Assembly: GCF_036226665.1 (NCBI RefSeq)
Contig: NZ_CP109007.1
Span: 1,302,001-1,366,000 of the forward strand
DNA: 64,000 bases
Direction of reading: 5' to 3'
From: Streptomyces sp. NBC_00691
GTDB lineage: Bacteria > Actinomycetota > Actinomycetes > Streptomycetales > Streptomycetaceae
The translations under genes and the position numbers were made by a program. Below, piece by piece: positions 43,586 to 52,748 of this stretch; the first letter of the stretch is position 1, and every line of letters begins with the position of its first letter. The notes below the pieces were generated by a model. The model was not told the origin of the DNA and searched no databases. It saw only the letters and a program-made list of their open reading frames with translations.

Positions 43586-44723
43586 GCGCCCAGGTCAGAT
43601 CCCGCCAGAGGTCCTCGACGTCCTCGAGGCCGACGGACATCCGCAGCAGGCGGTCGCTGACGCCCGCCGAGCGCCGGTCGCCCTCGGCCACGATGCGGTG
43701 GCTGATGGAGGCCGGGTGCTGGATGAGGGTGTCGACGCTGCCGAGGCTGACGGCGGGGGTGATGAGCCGGACGCCGGCGATCACGTCGTGCGGGTCGCCG
43801 TACACCTCGAACGCGATCATGGCACCGCCGATCCGCGGGTAGTGGACCCGTGCGATCCGCGGGTCGGTGGCGAGTCGCCGTACCAGCTCGGCCGCCGTGC
43901 CCGACGCGGCCCGCACCCGGACCGGCAGGGTGGAGAGACCGCGCAGCAGCAGGTAGCCGGCGAGGGGGTGCAGCACTCCGCCGGTGGCGAAGCGGACCTG
44001 GCGGAGGGTACGGGCGAACTCCTCGTCGCAGGCGACGACGCCGCCCATCACGTCACCGTGGCCGCCGAGGTACTTGGTCGCGCTGTGCAGCACGATGCGG
44101 GCACCCTGCTCGACCGGGCGCTGGAGCACCGGCGTGGCGAAGGTGTTGTCGACCAGGAGCGGCACGGAGCCGCAGGAGTGGGCGAGGGCGCGGATGTCCG
44201 CCTCGGCCAGGGTGGGGTTGGCGGGCGACTCCACCATGACCAGGCCGGTGTCGGGCCGGATGGCGTCCGCCACGCCCGCGGGGTCGGTCCAGGTCACCTC
44301 GGTGCCCAGCAGGCCGGCGTCGAGCAGGTGGTCGCTGCAGCCGTACAGCGGACGAACCGCGACGACATGGCGCAGGCCCTGGCCGGCCCGGGCGAGCAGG
44401 ACGGCGGTCAGGGCGGCCATGCCGCTGGCGAACGCGACGCCGGCCTCGGCTCCCTCCAGACGGGCGAGTGCCTCCTCGAAGCGGGCAACCGTGGGGTTGT
44501 CGAGCCGGGCGTAGACCGGCGGCCCGTCGAGCCGGGCTCCGGTGGTGGCGAACTCGTCGATCCGGGCCGCCTCGGCACGGGCGTCGTACGAGGGGTAGGT
44601 GGTGGACAGGTCGATCGGCGGGGCGTGCAGACCGAGCGAGGCGAGGTCTTCGCGGCCGGCGTGCACTGCTTCGGTGGCGAGGGCTCTCGGGGTGTCCGAG
44701 GGGCCGTAGTCCATGGCGTCCAT
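43482..44723 (-). CDS. cystathionine gamma-synthase/gamma-lyase family PLP enzyme
   Basis: The roughly 413-residue enzyme of the Cys/Met metabolism PLP family contains [20 protein letters not shown], split, [38 protein letters not shown] and the PLP lysine in [12 protein letters not shown]. Family members make or cleave cystathionine or homocysteine; motifs alone do not separate synthase from lyase. The last 30 residues (Ala/Pro-rich) lie antisense to the end of the ACT-GNAT gene. ATG 44723 or 44714 can start it. An Lrp gene begins 60 bases away in the other direction and probably controls it. Confidence 0.88.
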   Translation of the reverse strand: MDAMDYGPSDTPRALATEAVHAGREDLASLGLHAPPIDLSTTYPSYDARAEAARIDEFATTGARLDGPPVYARLDNPTVARFEEALARLEGAEAGVAFASGMAALTAVLLARAGQGLRHVVAVRPLYGCSDHLLDAGLLGTEVTWTDPAGVADAIRPDTGLVMVESPANPTLAEADIRALAHSCGSVPLLVDNTFATPVLQRPVEQGARIVLHSATKYLGGHGDVMGGVVACDEEFARTLRQVRFATGGVLHPLAGYLLLRGLSTLPVRVRAASGTAAELVRRLATDPRIARVHYPRIGGAMIAFEVYGDPHDVIAGVRLITPAVSLGSVDTLIQHPASISHRIVAEGDRRSAGVSDRLLRMSVGLEDVEDLWRDLTWALSAPPAAPLRAAVPAASPGAAAGRPAAVPRPAGL

Positions 44724-44782
44724 GGCGGCACTGTGAACGGATACCGGGAAGTAGCGGGAAATCGCCGTGCTACGTTCGCCAG

Positions 44783-45280
44783 ATGGCCGATTCTGTCGTA
44801 CTGGACACGGTCGATCTGCACATTCTTCGCCTGCTGCAGAACGACGCCCGGACCACCTACCGCGAACTCGCCGCCGAGGTCGGAGTGGCACCGTCCACCT
44901 GCCTCGACCGGGTGGCGCGACTTCGTCGTACGGGCGTGATCCTCGGACACCAGCTACGACTGGATCCGGCCAAACTCGGCCGAGGGCTTGAAGCGCTCCT
45001 TCTCGTCCAGGTCCGGCCGCACCGGCGGGAACTGATCGGTCCGTTCGTCGACCGGATCCGGGCCCTGCCGGAGTCCCGGGCGCTGTTCCATCTGACGGGA
45101 CCCGACGACTACCTGGTGCACGTGGCCGTGGCGGACCCCGCCGACCTGCAACGACTCGTGCTCGACGAGTTCACGTCACGCCGCGAGGTGGCACGCGTCG
45201 AGACCCGGCTGATCTTCCAGGAGTGGGAGTGCGGCCCGCTTCTGCCGCCTTCTCCGAGCCCCTCCTTGTCAGCCGACTGA
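44783..45280 (+). CDS. Lrp/AsnC-family transcriptional regulator
   Basis: The 165-residue regulator has the AsnC helix-turn-helix (DLHILRLLQNDARTTYRELA; VGVAPSTCLDRVARLRRTGV) and a C-terminal RAM/ACT-like domain (LLVQVRPHRRELIGPFVDRI; FHLTGPDDYLVHVAVAD). Such proteins bind amino acids and act as octamers. The ATG at 44783 is six bases after TACGTT, so leaderless. Two 10-bp direct repeats of the type CGGGAA(G/A)T(A/C)G lie in the 59-bp intergenic region shared with the divergent Cys/Met enzyme gene, its likely target. Confidence 0.9.
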   Translation: MADSVVLDTVDLHILRLLQNDARTTYRELAAEVGVAPSTCLDRVARLRRTGVILGHQLRLDPAKLGRGLEALLLVQVRPHRRELIGPFVDRIRALPESRALFHLTGPDDYLVHVAVADPADLQRLVLDEFTSRREVARVETRLIFQEWECGPLLPPSPSPSLSAD

Positions 45281-45329
45281 GCCCCGACGAGGGTGACGCG
45301 GGCCCCGCGGAGGCGCCAGGATGGCCCCC

Positions 45330-47033
45330 ATGCCAGAGACTTCCAGCAGCCCGCTGCCCCGCCAGGTCGCCGACGAACACGTCGACGCACTCATCGCCCT
45401 CGACCCGATCACCGGTACGTACCTGGGAGTCAAGGAGAGCGCCGGACTGCTGCCCGACTTCTCGCCGGCCGGCCAGCGGGCCGTGGCCGACCTCGCGCGC
45501 CGGACGCTCGCCCGGCTCGACGCGGCGGAGCGCGTCCCGGGTGCGGAGAGCGAGGCCGAGCAGCGGTGCGCCCGTCTGCTGCGGGAGCGACTGACGGCGG
45601 AACTCGCCATGTTCGAGGCCGAGGAGGGCCTCTGCACGGTGAGCAACATGCGCTCGCCGGCGCACAGCGTCCGCATCGTCTTCACGGTGATGCCGACGGA
45701 TACCGAGGAGGACTGGGCCGCGGTCGCCGCCCGGCTGCGGGCCGTCCCGGCCGCGCTGGAGGGCTACCGCTCCGCGCTCGCGCTCGGGCTCGAGCGCAAG
45801 CTCCTCGGCGGGCCGCGCCCCACCGCCACCTTCGTCGACCAGCTCACCGAGTGGGCGGGCGCGGAGAGCGGGAAGCCGGGCTGGTTCGAGGAGTTCGCCG
45901 CCGCGGCCCCCGACGCCCTGCCCGAGGATCTGCGCGCCGCGCTCGCGAAGGCGGGCCGGGGCGCCACCGAGGCCGTCGTGGCCCTGCGGGACTGGATGCG
46001 GGACGTGTACGCCCCGGCCGTCGCCGACGCACCGAACACGGTGGGCCGCGAGCGCTACCAGCGCTGGACCCGCTACTTCAACGGCACCGACCTGGACCTC
46101 GACCAGGCGTACGCGTACGGCTGGACCGAGTACCACCGGCTGCTCGGCGAGATGCGGACCGAGGCCGAGCGGATCCTGCCGGGCGCCGGCCCCTGGGAGG
46201 CGCTCGCCCACCTCGACGAACACGGCACCCACGTCGAAGGGGTCGACGAGGTCCGGGTCTGGCTCCAGCGGCTCATGGACGAGGCGATCGAGGCGCTCGA
46301 CGGCACCCACTTCGAACTCGCCGAGCGGGTACGGCGGGTGGAGTCCCGCATCGCCCCGGCGGGCGGCGCCGCGGCTCCGTACTACACCGGCCCGTCCGAG
46401 GACTTCTCGCGGCCCGGCCGCACCTGGCTCCCGGTGGACGGCACGACGCGCTTCCCGGTGTACGACCTGGTGTCGACCTGGTACCACGAGGGCGTACCCG
46501 GCCATCACCTCCAGCTCGCCCAGTGGGTGCACGTCGCCGACCGGCTCTCCCGCTACCAGGCGACCATCGGCAAGGTCAGCGCCAACTGCGAGGGCTGGGC
46601 GCTCTACGCGGAGCGCCTGATGGACGAACTCGGCTTCCTGCCCGACGCGGAGCGCCGCCTCGGCTACCTCGACGGGCAGATGATGCGCGCGTGCCGGGTG
46701 ATCGTGGACATCGGCATGCACCTGGGTCTGGAGATCCCGGCGGAGTCGCCGTTCCACCCGGGCGAGCGGTGGACGCCCGAGCTGGCGCAGGAGTTCTTCC
46801 AGCGGCACAGCAGCCGCCCGCCGTCCTTCGTGGAGAGCGAGCTGACCCGCTATCTGTCGATGCCGGGGCAGGCCATCGGTTACAAGCTGGGCGAGCGCGC
46901 CTGGCTGCTCGGCCGCGCCAACGCGCGGGCGGCGCACGGCGAGGCGTTCGACGCGAAGGCCTGGCACATGGCCGCCCTCTCACAGGGGCCGCTGGGCCTG
47001 GACGACCTGGTCGACGAGCTCTCGCGCCTGTGA
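45330..47033 (+). CDS. DUF885-family metallopeptidase-like protein
   Basis: The 567-residue product belongs to the DUF885 family, M3/thermolysin-like helical zinc peptidases of uncertain substrate. The putative zinc motif is HEGVPGHH (His386, Glu387, His392, His393), with the further ligand region EGWALYAERLMDELG downstream. There is no signal peptide. Starts at 45321 and 45330 are possible; CAGGAT seven bases before 45330 favours the latter as a leaderless start. A long hairpin at 47050-47079 follows the stop. Confidence 0.85.
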   Translation: MPETSSSPLPRQVADEHVDALIALDPITGTYLGVKESAGLLPDFSPAGQRAVADLARRTLARLDAAERVPGAESEAEQRCARLLRERLTAELAMFEAEEGLCTVSNMRSPAHSVRIVFTVMPTDTEEDWAAVAARLRAVPAALEGYRSALALGLERKLLGGPRPTATFVDQLTEWAGAESGKPGWFEEFAAAAPDALPEDLRAALAKAGRGATEAVVALRDWMRDVYAPAVADAPNTVGRERYQRWTRYFNGTDLDLDQAYAYGWTEYHRLLGEMRTEAERILPGAGPWEALAHLDEHGTHVEGVDEVRVWLQRLMDEAIEALDGTHFELAERVRRVESRIAPAGGAAAPYYTGPSEDFSRPGRTWLPVDGTTRFPVYDLVSTWYHEGVPGHHLQLAQWVHVADRLSRYQATIGKVSANCEGWALYAERLMDELGFLPDAERRLGYLDGQMMRACRVIVDIGMHLGLEIPAESPFHPGERWTPELAQEFFQRHSSRPPSFVESELTRYLSMPGQAIGYKLGERAWLLGRANARAAHGEAFDAKAWHMAALSQGPLGLDDLVDELSRL

Positions 47034-47049
47034 GGACCGATCCCTGAGA

Positions 47050-47079
47050 TCCCCGGTCGATCGCTTGATCGACCGGGGA
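47050..47079. terminator. hairpin between the DUF885 and second Lrp genes
   Basis: A perfect 13-bp stem with a 4-nt GCTT loop, 17 bases after the DUF885 stop and 22 before the Lrp start. It can terminate the upstream gene. It also overlaps a TTGATC (47065-47070)/TATCTC (47089-47094) promoter for the Lrp gene, so it could equally be an operator. Confidence 0.6.
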
Positions 47080-47100
47080 ATCCCCTGCTATCTCTCGTAC

Positions 47101-47550
47101 ATGACCACCGAGTACACCCCCGACGCCACAGACTGGCGCATCCTCGAAGCCCTCCAGTCCGAGGGCCGTGCCAGTTTCGCCGAGCTCGCCCGCACGGTGT
47201 CGATGTCGCCGTCCGCGGTGACCGAGCGGGTGCGGCGGCTCGAGGACGCCGGGGTGATCTCCGGGTACACGGCGATCGTCGACCAGGACCGGCTCGGGCT
47301 GCCGATCCTGGCGTTCGTACGGCTCCGCTACCCCCACGGCAACTACAAGCCGTTCCACGACCTGCTGGGCACCACGCCGGAGGTCCTGGAGGCGCACCAC
47401 GTCACCGGCGACGACTGCTTCGTGCTCAAGGTCGCCGCGCGGTCCATGCGGCACCTGGAGGAGATCACCGGGAAGATCGCCACGCTCGGCGCGGTGACCA
47501 CCAGCGTGGTGTACTCCTCGCCGCTGCCGAGGCGTTCGCTCAGCCGCTGA
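47101..47550 (+). CDS. Lrp/AsnC-family transcriptional regulator
   Basis: The 149-residue protein has the AsnC helix-turn-helix (DWRILEALQSEGRASFAELA; VSMSPSAVTERVRRLEDAGV) and the C-terminal RAM domain (FVRLRYPHGNYKPFHDLL; HHVTGDDCFVLKVAARS). I choose ATG 47101, the usual family start, six bases after a TATCTC box. Its 3' end overlaps the convergent sbcC by 11 bases. Targets are not evident; the hairpin directly upstream may be its own operator. Confidence 0.9.
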   Translation: MTTEYTPDATDWRILEALQSEGRASFAELARTVSMSPSAVTERVRRLEDAGVISGYTAIVDQDRLGLPILAFVRLRYPHGNYKPFHDLLGTTPEVLEAHHVTGDDCFVLKVAARSMRHLEEITGKIATLGAVTTSVVYSSPLPRRSLSR

Positions 47551-50500
47551 GCGCGTCCCCGCCGGTGCGGAGCCGTACGGCCGAGCCGTGCCGCGCCTTG
47601 ACGACCTCCAGCTGGGCCGGGATCCGGCGGCGCAGGTCGCCGACGTGGCTGACGATGCCGACGCTCCGGTCGCGCTCGCGCAGCGAGTCGAGGACGTCGA
47701 GGACCTCGTCGAGCGTCTGCTCGTCGAGGCTGCCGAAGCCCTCGTCGATGAAGAGGGTGTCGAGCCGTACGCCGCCCGCCTCGTCCGTGACGACATCGGC
47801 GAGGCCGAGGGCGAGCGCGAGCGAGGCGAAGAAGGTCTCGCCGCCGCTGAGGGTGGCGGTGTCGCGCTCGTTGCCGGTCCAGGAGTCGACGACGTGCAGG
47901 CCGAGGCCGGCCCGCTTGCCGCCGGAACGCGCGTCGGAGTGGACCAGGGTGTAGCGGCCGGAGGACATCCGCTGGAGCCGGGCGGTCGCGGCGGCCGCGA
48001 CCTGTTCGAGGCGGGCGGCCAGGACGTACGACTCCAGGCGCATCCGGCGCTCGTTCTCGGCCGAGGTGCCGGCGGTGAGGGCGGCCAGGCGGGCCACCCG
48101 GTCGTACTCCTCGCGGAGCGGGCCGAGGCGGCGGACCTCGGTCAGGGCCTGCCGGGAGAGGCCGGTCAGGCCGGTGGCGCGTTCCCGCGCCGCGGCCAGG
48201 ACCGAGTCGGCCTCGCGGAGCGCGCGTTCGGCGGCGGTGTGGGCGGCGCCCGCGGCGGCGGGGTCGGCCGGCGGAAGCGCGGCGGCGGCCGCGGTGCCGG
48301 GCTCGGCGAGCCGGTCCGCGACGGCGGCGGCCTCGGCCTGCCAGGCGTCCACGCGCTGCTGGTGGTCGCGGCGCTCACCCTCGCGCAGGAGCGCGGCGGC
48401 GGCCTCGGCCGGGGTGGCGAAGCCCGCGCGGTAGGCGGCGTCCGCGAGCCGGTCGTCGGCCTCCTTGAGACGCTGGGCGGCGAGTTCGGCGTCCCGTACG
48501 GTGCCGGTGGCGTCGACCAGGAGGGCGATCCGCCGCTCCAGGCGGCCGGCGTGCTCGGCCACGGTGGCGAACGCGCCGCGGCCCCGGGCGAGTTCCTCGT
48601 CGAGGGCGAGCTGCTCGCGGTCCAGGGCCTCGCGCCGCGAGGTCCGCGCGGCGACCCGCCGCTCGGCCTCCCGCTGCGCGGCGACCCGCTCCTCGTGCTC
48701 GCGCTCGGCCCGTGCGAGCCTCTCCCGTGCGCTGTGGGTCTGTCTGGCGAGCGCGTGCGCCTCGGCGTGCAGACCTGTCAACTCGTCGACTTCATGGGCG
48801 AGTTCGTCGACGGTGGGCTCGGGCGCCCCGGTCGGGGCGCCCGCCTGCACCTCCGCGCGGGCCGTGGACCAGGACTCGTGGGTGACGGCGAGCGCACGCT
48901 CGGCGGCCGTACGGGTCTCCTCGGCGCCGGTGTAGACGGCGTAGGCGGCGTCCTCGGCGGCGCGGTCGACGTGGTCGGCGGTGGTGCGGGCCGGGGCCGG
49001 GTGGGCGGTGGAGCCGCAGACCTGGCAGGGGTCGCCCGGGGCGAGGGTGACCGCGAGTTCGGCGGCGATGCCCTCCAGGCGGCGGGACTTGACGTCGAGC
49101 CAGCGCTCGTGGGCGGTGTTCCGGCGCTCCCGGGCGTCCGCGAGGCGGGCCTCGGCCGCCCGGGTGTCCTCGGCGAGGGCGTCACGGCGGCGGGCCGCGT
49201 CGCGCCGGCGGCGGGCGGGTTCGAGGCGGCCGGCGAGGTGCTCGGCACGGGCGGCGGCGTCGCGGGCGGCCTCGACACGCTCTCCGAGCGCGGCGCGGCG
49301 CGGCGCCCAGCCGTCGAGCCAGTCGGCGGTGTCTCGGAGGACGTCGTCGTCGGCGCGCGCCTCGCGCGCGAGGGCGGCGCGTTCGTCGGCGATCGTGGCG
49401 GCGCGTCGTTCGGCGCGGCGGGCGGCTTCCAGGCCGCCGAGCTCCCCGCGGAGCCGGTGTTCGAGAGCGGAGAGGTGCTCGGCCCCGGCGTCGGCGAGGT
49501 CGGCGGGCAGTTGGGCGCGGGAGCGCGCGCGGGCGGCGTGCGCGGCGGTGTGCTCGCGCTCGGCGTCCTGGCGCAGTCCGAGCGCGGGGGCCACCCGGTC
49601 GGCCTTCAGACTGCGGTCGAGGGCGGCCTGGAGCCGGTCCCGCTCGGGGGCCCGGGCGGTGAGCCGCTCGTGGCGGAGCAGCGCGTCGGCGTGCCGGGCC
49701 TGGCGGGCGGCCAGGTCGTTCTCGGCGTCGAGAGCGGCGCGCGCCGCGTCCTGCCGGGCCTCGGCGGCGTCGAGCCGTACGCGCGCGATGTCGAGCGTCT
49801 CGCGGGCCTCCGCGCGGGCGACGGCGGCCCAGGTGAGGACGGCGTCGGCGACGCCGGGGTCGCCGGGCCGTCCGTCGACGGCGGTTCGGGCGACGGCGAG
49901 GCCGCCGGCGGCCTGGCCCATCCGGTGGGCGAGCGCGAGGAGCCGCTCGTCGCCCTCCTCGACCTGCTGCTGTGCGGCACGCCGCAGTTCGGCGAGCCGC
50001 TCCTCGACGGCGGCGAAGCGACGGGTGTCGAAGAGCCGGCCGAGGAGCTTGCCGCGGGCCTCGGCGTCGGCGCGCAGGAAGCGGGCGAAGTCGCCCTGCG
50101 GGAGGAGCACCACCTGGCAGAACTGCTCGCGGCTCATGCCGACGAGCTGGGTGATCTCCTCCCCTATCTCCTGGTGGGAGCGGCTGAGGCCGTTCCACGC
50201 GCGCGTGGCGGGGTCGTACTCGCGCAGCCAGGTCTGGGCCTTCTCGGTGGTGAAGCCGCCGCCGCGCTTCTTGGGGCGCTGCTGGGCCGGGCGCCGGGTG
50301 ATCTCCAGGCGCCGCTCCCCCACGGTCAGTTCGAGGACGACCTCCGTGGAGGTGCCGACGGGGGCGTGGTCGCTGCGCAGCGATGCGCCGGGGGTCTGCC
50401 GGACGCCGGGCACGCTCCCGTAGAGGGCGAAGCAGACGGCGTCGAGGACGGAGGTCTTGCCGGCACCGGTCGGTCCGTGGAGGAGGAAGAGCCCGGCGGC

Positions 50501-50578
50501 GGAGAGTGCGTCGAAGTCGACGCTCTGCGTGCCGCCGAAGGGGCCGAAGGCGGTGATCTCCAGACGGTGCAGCCTCAC
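47540..50578 (-). CDS. sbcC: exonuclease SbcCD subunit SbcC (SMC-like ATPase)
   Basis: SbcC is the ATPase of the SbcCD/Mre11-Rad50 nuclease complex that opens hairpins and protein-blocked ends. The 1012-residue product has Walker A GPTGAGKTS near residue 38, Q-loop VVLLPQGDFARFL, two long coiled-coil arms around a zinc hook CQVCG near the middle, the ABC signature LSGGETFFASLALALG and Walker B LDTLFIDEGFGSLDEQ near the end. The GTG at 50578 overlaps the sbcD stop (GTGA), so both subunits are made together. Confidence 0.95.
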   Translation of the reverse strand: MRLHRLEITAFGPFGGTQSVDFDALSAAGLFLLHGPTGAGKTSVLDAVCFALYGSVPGVRQTPGASLRSDHAPVGTSTEVVLELTVGERRLEITRRPAQQRPKKRGGGFTTEKAQTWLREYDPATRAWNGLSRSHQEIGEEITQLVGMSREQFCQVVLLPQGDFARFLRADAEARGKLLGRLFDTRRFAAVEERLAELRRAAQQQVEEGDERLLALAHRMGQAAGGLAVARTAVDGRPGDPGVADAVLTWAAVARAEARETLDIARVRLDAAEARQDAARAALDAENDLAARQARHADALLRHERLTARAPERDRLQAALDRSLKADRVAPALGLRQDAEREHTAAHAARARSRAQLPADLADAGAEHLSALEHRLRGELGGLEAARRAERRAATIADERAALAREARADDDVLRDTADWLDGWAPRRAALGERVEAARDAAARAEHLAGRLEPARRRRDAARRRDALAEDTRAAEARLADARERRNTAHERWLDVKSRRLEGIAAELAVTLAPGDPCQVCGSTAHPAPARTTADHVDRAAEDAAYAVYTGAEETRTAAERALAVTHESWSTARAEVQAGAPTGAPEPTVDELAHEVDELTGLHAEAHALARQTHSARERLARAEREHEERVAAQREAERRVAARTSRREALDREQLALDEELARGRGAFATVAEHAGRLERRIALLVDATGTVRDAELAAQRLKEADDRLADAAYRAGFATPAEAAAALLREGERRDHQQRVDAWQAEAAAVADRLAEPGTAAAAALPPADPAAAGAAHTAAERALREADSVLAAARERATGLTGLSRQALTEVRRLGPLREEYDRVARLAALTAGTSAENERRMRLESYVLAARLEQVAAAATARLQRMSSGRYTLVHSDARSGGKRAGLGLHVVDSWTGNERDTATLSGGETFFASLALALGLADVVTDEAGGVRLDTLFIDEGFGSLDEQTLDEVLDVLDSLRERDRSVGIVSHVGDLRRRIPAQLEVVKARHGSAVRLRTGGDALSG

Positions 50579-51753
50579 CGGCCCACCTCGCGCTCGGCCG
50601 TGTCGACCCGTACGTCGTCGAACGCGCCGTGGAGGACCGTCCGCTCGGCGCCGTCGAGGGCCGAGCCGCCGCGCACATGGGCCACGAAGTCCTCCGCGAT
50701 CTGCTGGTCGGTGCGGTCCCTGAGGCGCTGGGCGTAGGAGGCGCCGGGGTCGTCGCCCGTCCGCTCGGGGTCGAAGACGAGGTTCAGGGTGTGGGGGAAG
50801 CGGGCGGTGAGGCGGGCCATCGGCTCGGCCGGGCGCACCGGGTCGGTGAGCGTGGCCTCGACCCAGGACTGCTCGTGGCGCGTGTGGGCGGAGTCGGCGA
50901 GGAGGTCTTCCAGCCGGCCCCTGAGCCGGGCGAGGGGGCGCGGGACGGGGCAGTCGAGCCGCTCGGCGCCGGTGATCGCCCCGTCGGGGCCGCTCGGTCC
51001 CAGGTCGACGAGCCACATGGTCTTGCGGTGGTCGGCCTCGGAGAAGGAGTAGGCGAGGGGGGAGCCGGAGTAGCGGACGCGCGGGGTGACGGTCTGGCTG
51101 CCGTGGAGGTGGCCGAGGGCGACGTAGTCGACGCCGTCGAAGATCCCGGTGGGCACGGCCGCGACGCCGCCGACGGTGATGTCCCGCTCGCTGTCGCTGG
51201 GCGCGCCGCCCGCGACGAAGGCGTGGGCGAGGACGACGGACCGGGTGCCGGCGGGCCGGCCGGCGAGGTCGGCGCGGACCCGGTCCATGGCGGCGGCGAG
51301 CACGGCCTCGTGCCCGGCCTTCTCGGCTCCGAGCCGTTCCCGGACGAGGGCCGGTTCGAGGTAGGGCAGTCCGTAGAGCGCGACGTCGCCGTGGGGGTCG
51401 GTGAGGAGGACGGGGGTGCCGATTCCCGCCGGGTCGGTCCGGAGATGGATACCGGCGCGCTCCATGAGTCCGGCGCCGACGCCGAGGCGGCGGGCCGAGT
51501 CGTGGTTGCCGGAGATCATCACCGTGGGCACACCGGCCTCGGCGAGACGGTGCAGCGCGGTGTCGAACAGCTCGACGGCGGGCAGCGGGGGCACGGCCCG
51601 GTCGTAGACGTCGCCGGCGACGAGCACGGCGTCGACCTCGTACGCGTGGACGGTGGCCACGAGGTGGTCGAGGAAGGCCGCCTGGGCGTCGAGGAGGCCG
51701 ACGCGGTGGAAGGACCGGCCGAGATGCCAGTCCGAGGTGTGCAGGAGCCTCAC
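50575..51753 (-). CDS. sbcD: exonuclease SbcCD subunit SbcD (Mre11-like nuclease)
   Basis: SbcD is the Mn-dependent nuclease subunit. The 392-residue product carries the phosphoesterase motifs HTSDWHLGRSF, VAGDVYDRAVPP, ISGNHDSARR, VLAHAFVAGG and VALGHLHGSQ. The GTG at 51753, giving the start RLLHTSDWHLG after the initiator, matches the family; the upstream in-frame extension is Arg/Gly-rich without similarity. It heads the sbcD-sbcC operon. The 313-bp gene-free stretch upstream carries 22-bp-periodic repeats. Confidence 0.95.
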   Translation of the reverse strand: MRLLHTSDWHLGRSFHRVGLLDAQAAFLDHLVATVHAYEVDAVLVAGDVYDRAVPPLPAVELFDTALHRLAEAGVPTVMISGNHDSARRLGVGAGLMERAGIHLRTDPAGIGTPVLLTDPHGDVALYGLPYLEPALVRERLGAEKAGHEAVLAAAMDRVRADLAGRPAGTRSVVLAHAFVAGGAPSDSERDITVGGVAAVPTGIFDGVDYVALGHLHGSQTVTPRVRYSGSPLAYSFSEADHRKTMWLVDLGPSGPDGAITGAERLDCPVPRPLARLRGRLEDLLADSAHTRHEQSWVEATLTDPVRPAEPMARLTARFPHTLNLVFDPERTGDDPGASYAQRLRDRTDQQIAEDFVAHVRGGSALDGAERTVLHGAFDDVRVDTAEREVGR

Positions 51754-52066
51754 GATGCCGTCCCACCCCGCATGTGCGCCGCTCCTCGCCGCTGGTTCCC
51801 GTCCGTGTGCGCCCACCACGCTATCCCGCCGTGGGGTGTGGTCGGGGCCGTACGGACGCCGCCGTCGGAGGACACCGGGTGAGGCTCCGCCCGTCAGGGT
51901 CCACGCGCGCCCGTACGCCCGGCCGCCCCGGTCGCTCACGAGTCCCGGCCACCCCGCCGGTTCACGCGCGCCCGTACGGCTCCCTCACGGTTCACCCATC
52001 CCGTGGGGACGGTTCGCCAGACCCGTGGGGACGGTGCACCCGTCCCCCGTGGGCGTCCGTCACGGC
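51754..52066. repeat. gene-free stretch with direct repeats upstream of sbcD
   Basis: CACGCGCGCCCGTACG occurs at 51902-51917 and 51963-51978. CCCGTGGGGACGGT occurs at 52000-52013 and 52022-52035. Together they produce GTTCACC, GTTCGCC and GTGCACC at 51990, 52012 and 52034, an exact 22-base period resembling PhoP direct-repeat units. No gene is seen here. Confidence 0.5.
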
Positions 52067-52693
52067 TCACGCGTCCCCGTACGCCTCGCCGCCCGGCTCG
52101 AAGGTGGCTGTGCCCGCGGTGGCGTCCGCCAGCCAGGCGCGGAAGGCGGGGACGTCCGAGTCCGGGAGCCCGATCTCGATCGTGACGGCGTCGGTGTAGC
52201 GCACGTCACGGACGGCGCGCCCGGTCGCCCGCAGGTCGTTCTCCAGCTTGCCCGCGCGCTGGTGGTCGACGGTGACGGTGACGAGCCGGAAGCGCTGCCG
52301 GGTCACCGTGCCGACCGCGTCGAGGGCCTCGCCGACCACCCCGCCGTACGCGCGGATGAGACCGCCCGCGCCGAGCTTCACCCCGCCGTAGTAGCGGGTG
52401 ACGACGGCGACGACGTACCGCATCTCGCGGCGCAGCAGCATCTGCAGCATCGGGACCCCGGCCGTGCCGCCGGGCTCTCCGTCGTCGCTCGCCTTCTGGA
52501 CGGAGGCGTCGGCTCCGAGGACGTAGGCGAAGCAGTTGTGGCTTGCGGTCGGGTGCTCCTTGCGGATGCGCGCGACGAACTCCTGCGCCTCCCGCTCGTC
52601 GGCGACGGGCGCGAGCGCGCAGAGGAAGCGCGAGCGGTTGATCTCGGTCTCGTGCACACCCTCGCGGGCCAACGTGCGGTACTGCTCCTGCAT
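52067..52693 (-). CDS. YigZ/IMPACT-family protein
   Basis: The 208-residue protein has the UPF0029/IMPACT N-terminal domain (FLCALAPVADEREAQEFV; HPTASHNCFAYVLG; DDGEPGGTAGVPML; VTRYYGGVKLGAGGL) followed by a DUF1949 ferredoxin-like domain. Bacterial YigZ has been linked to ribosome-associated quality or peptidase activity, still unclear. The ATG at 52693 lies six bases after TAGGCT (leaderless). It is preceded by the PucR regulator gene, which ends 55 bases upstream in the same direction. Confidence 0.9.
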   Translation of the reverse strand: MQEQYRTLAREGVHETEINRSRFLCALAPVADEREAQEFVARIRKEHPTASHNCFAYVLGADASVQKASDDGEPGGTAGVPMLQMLLRREMRYVVAVVTRYYGGVKLGAGGLIRAYGGVVGEALDAVGTVTRQRFRLVTVTVDHQRAGKLENDLRATGRAVRDVRYTDAVTIEIGLPDSDVPAFRAWLADATAGTATFEPGGEAYGDA

Positions 52694-52748
52694 CCGGCCA
52701 GCCTACGTTCCATGGCCGCCGTCCCCTCCGGCGGTCGCGGCGGCCCCG

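Noticed and set aside
47588..50737. 1049-codon frame opposite sbcC
   Set aside because: Gly-rich antisense shadow of a well-conserved ATPase.
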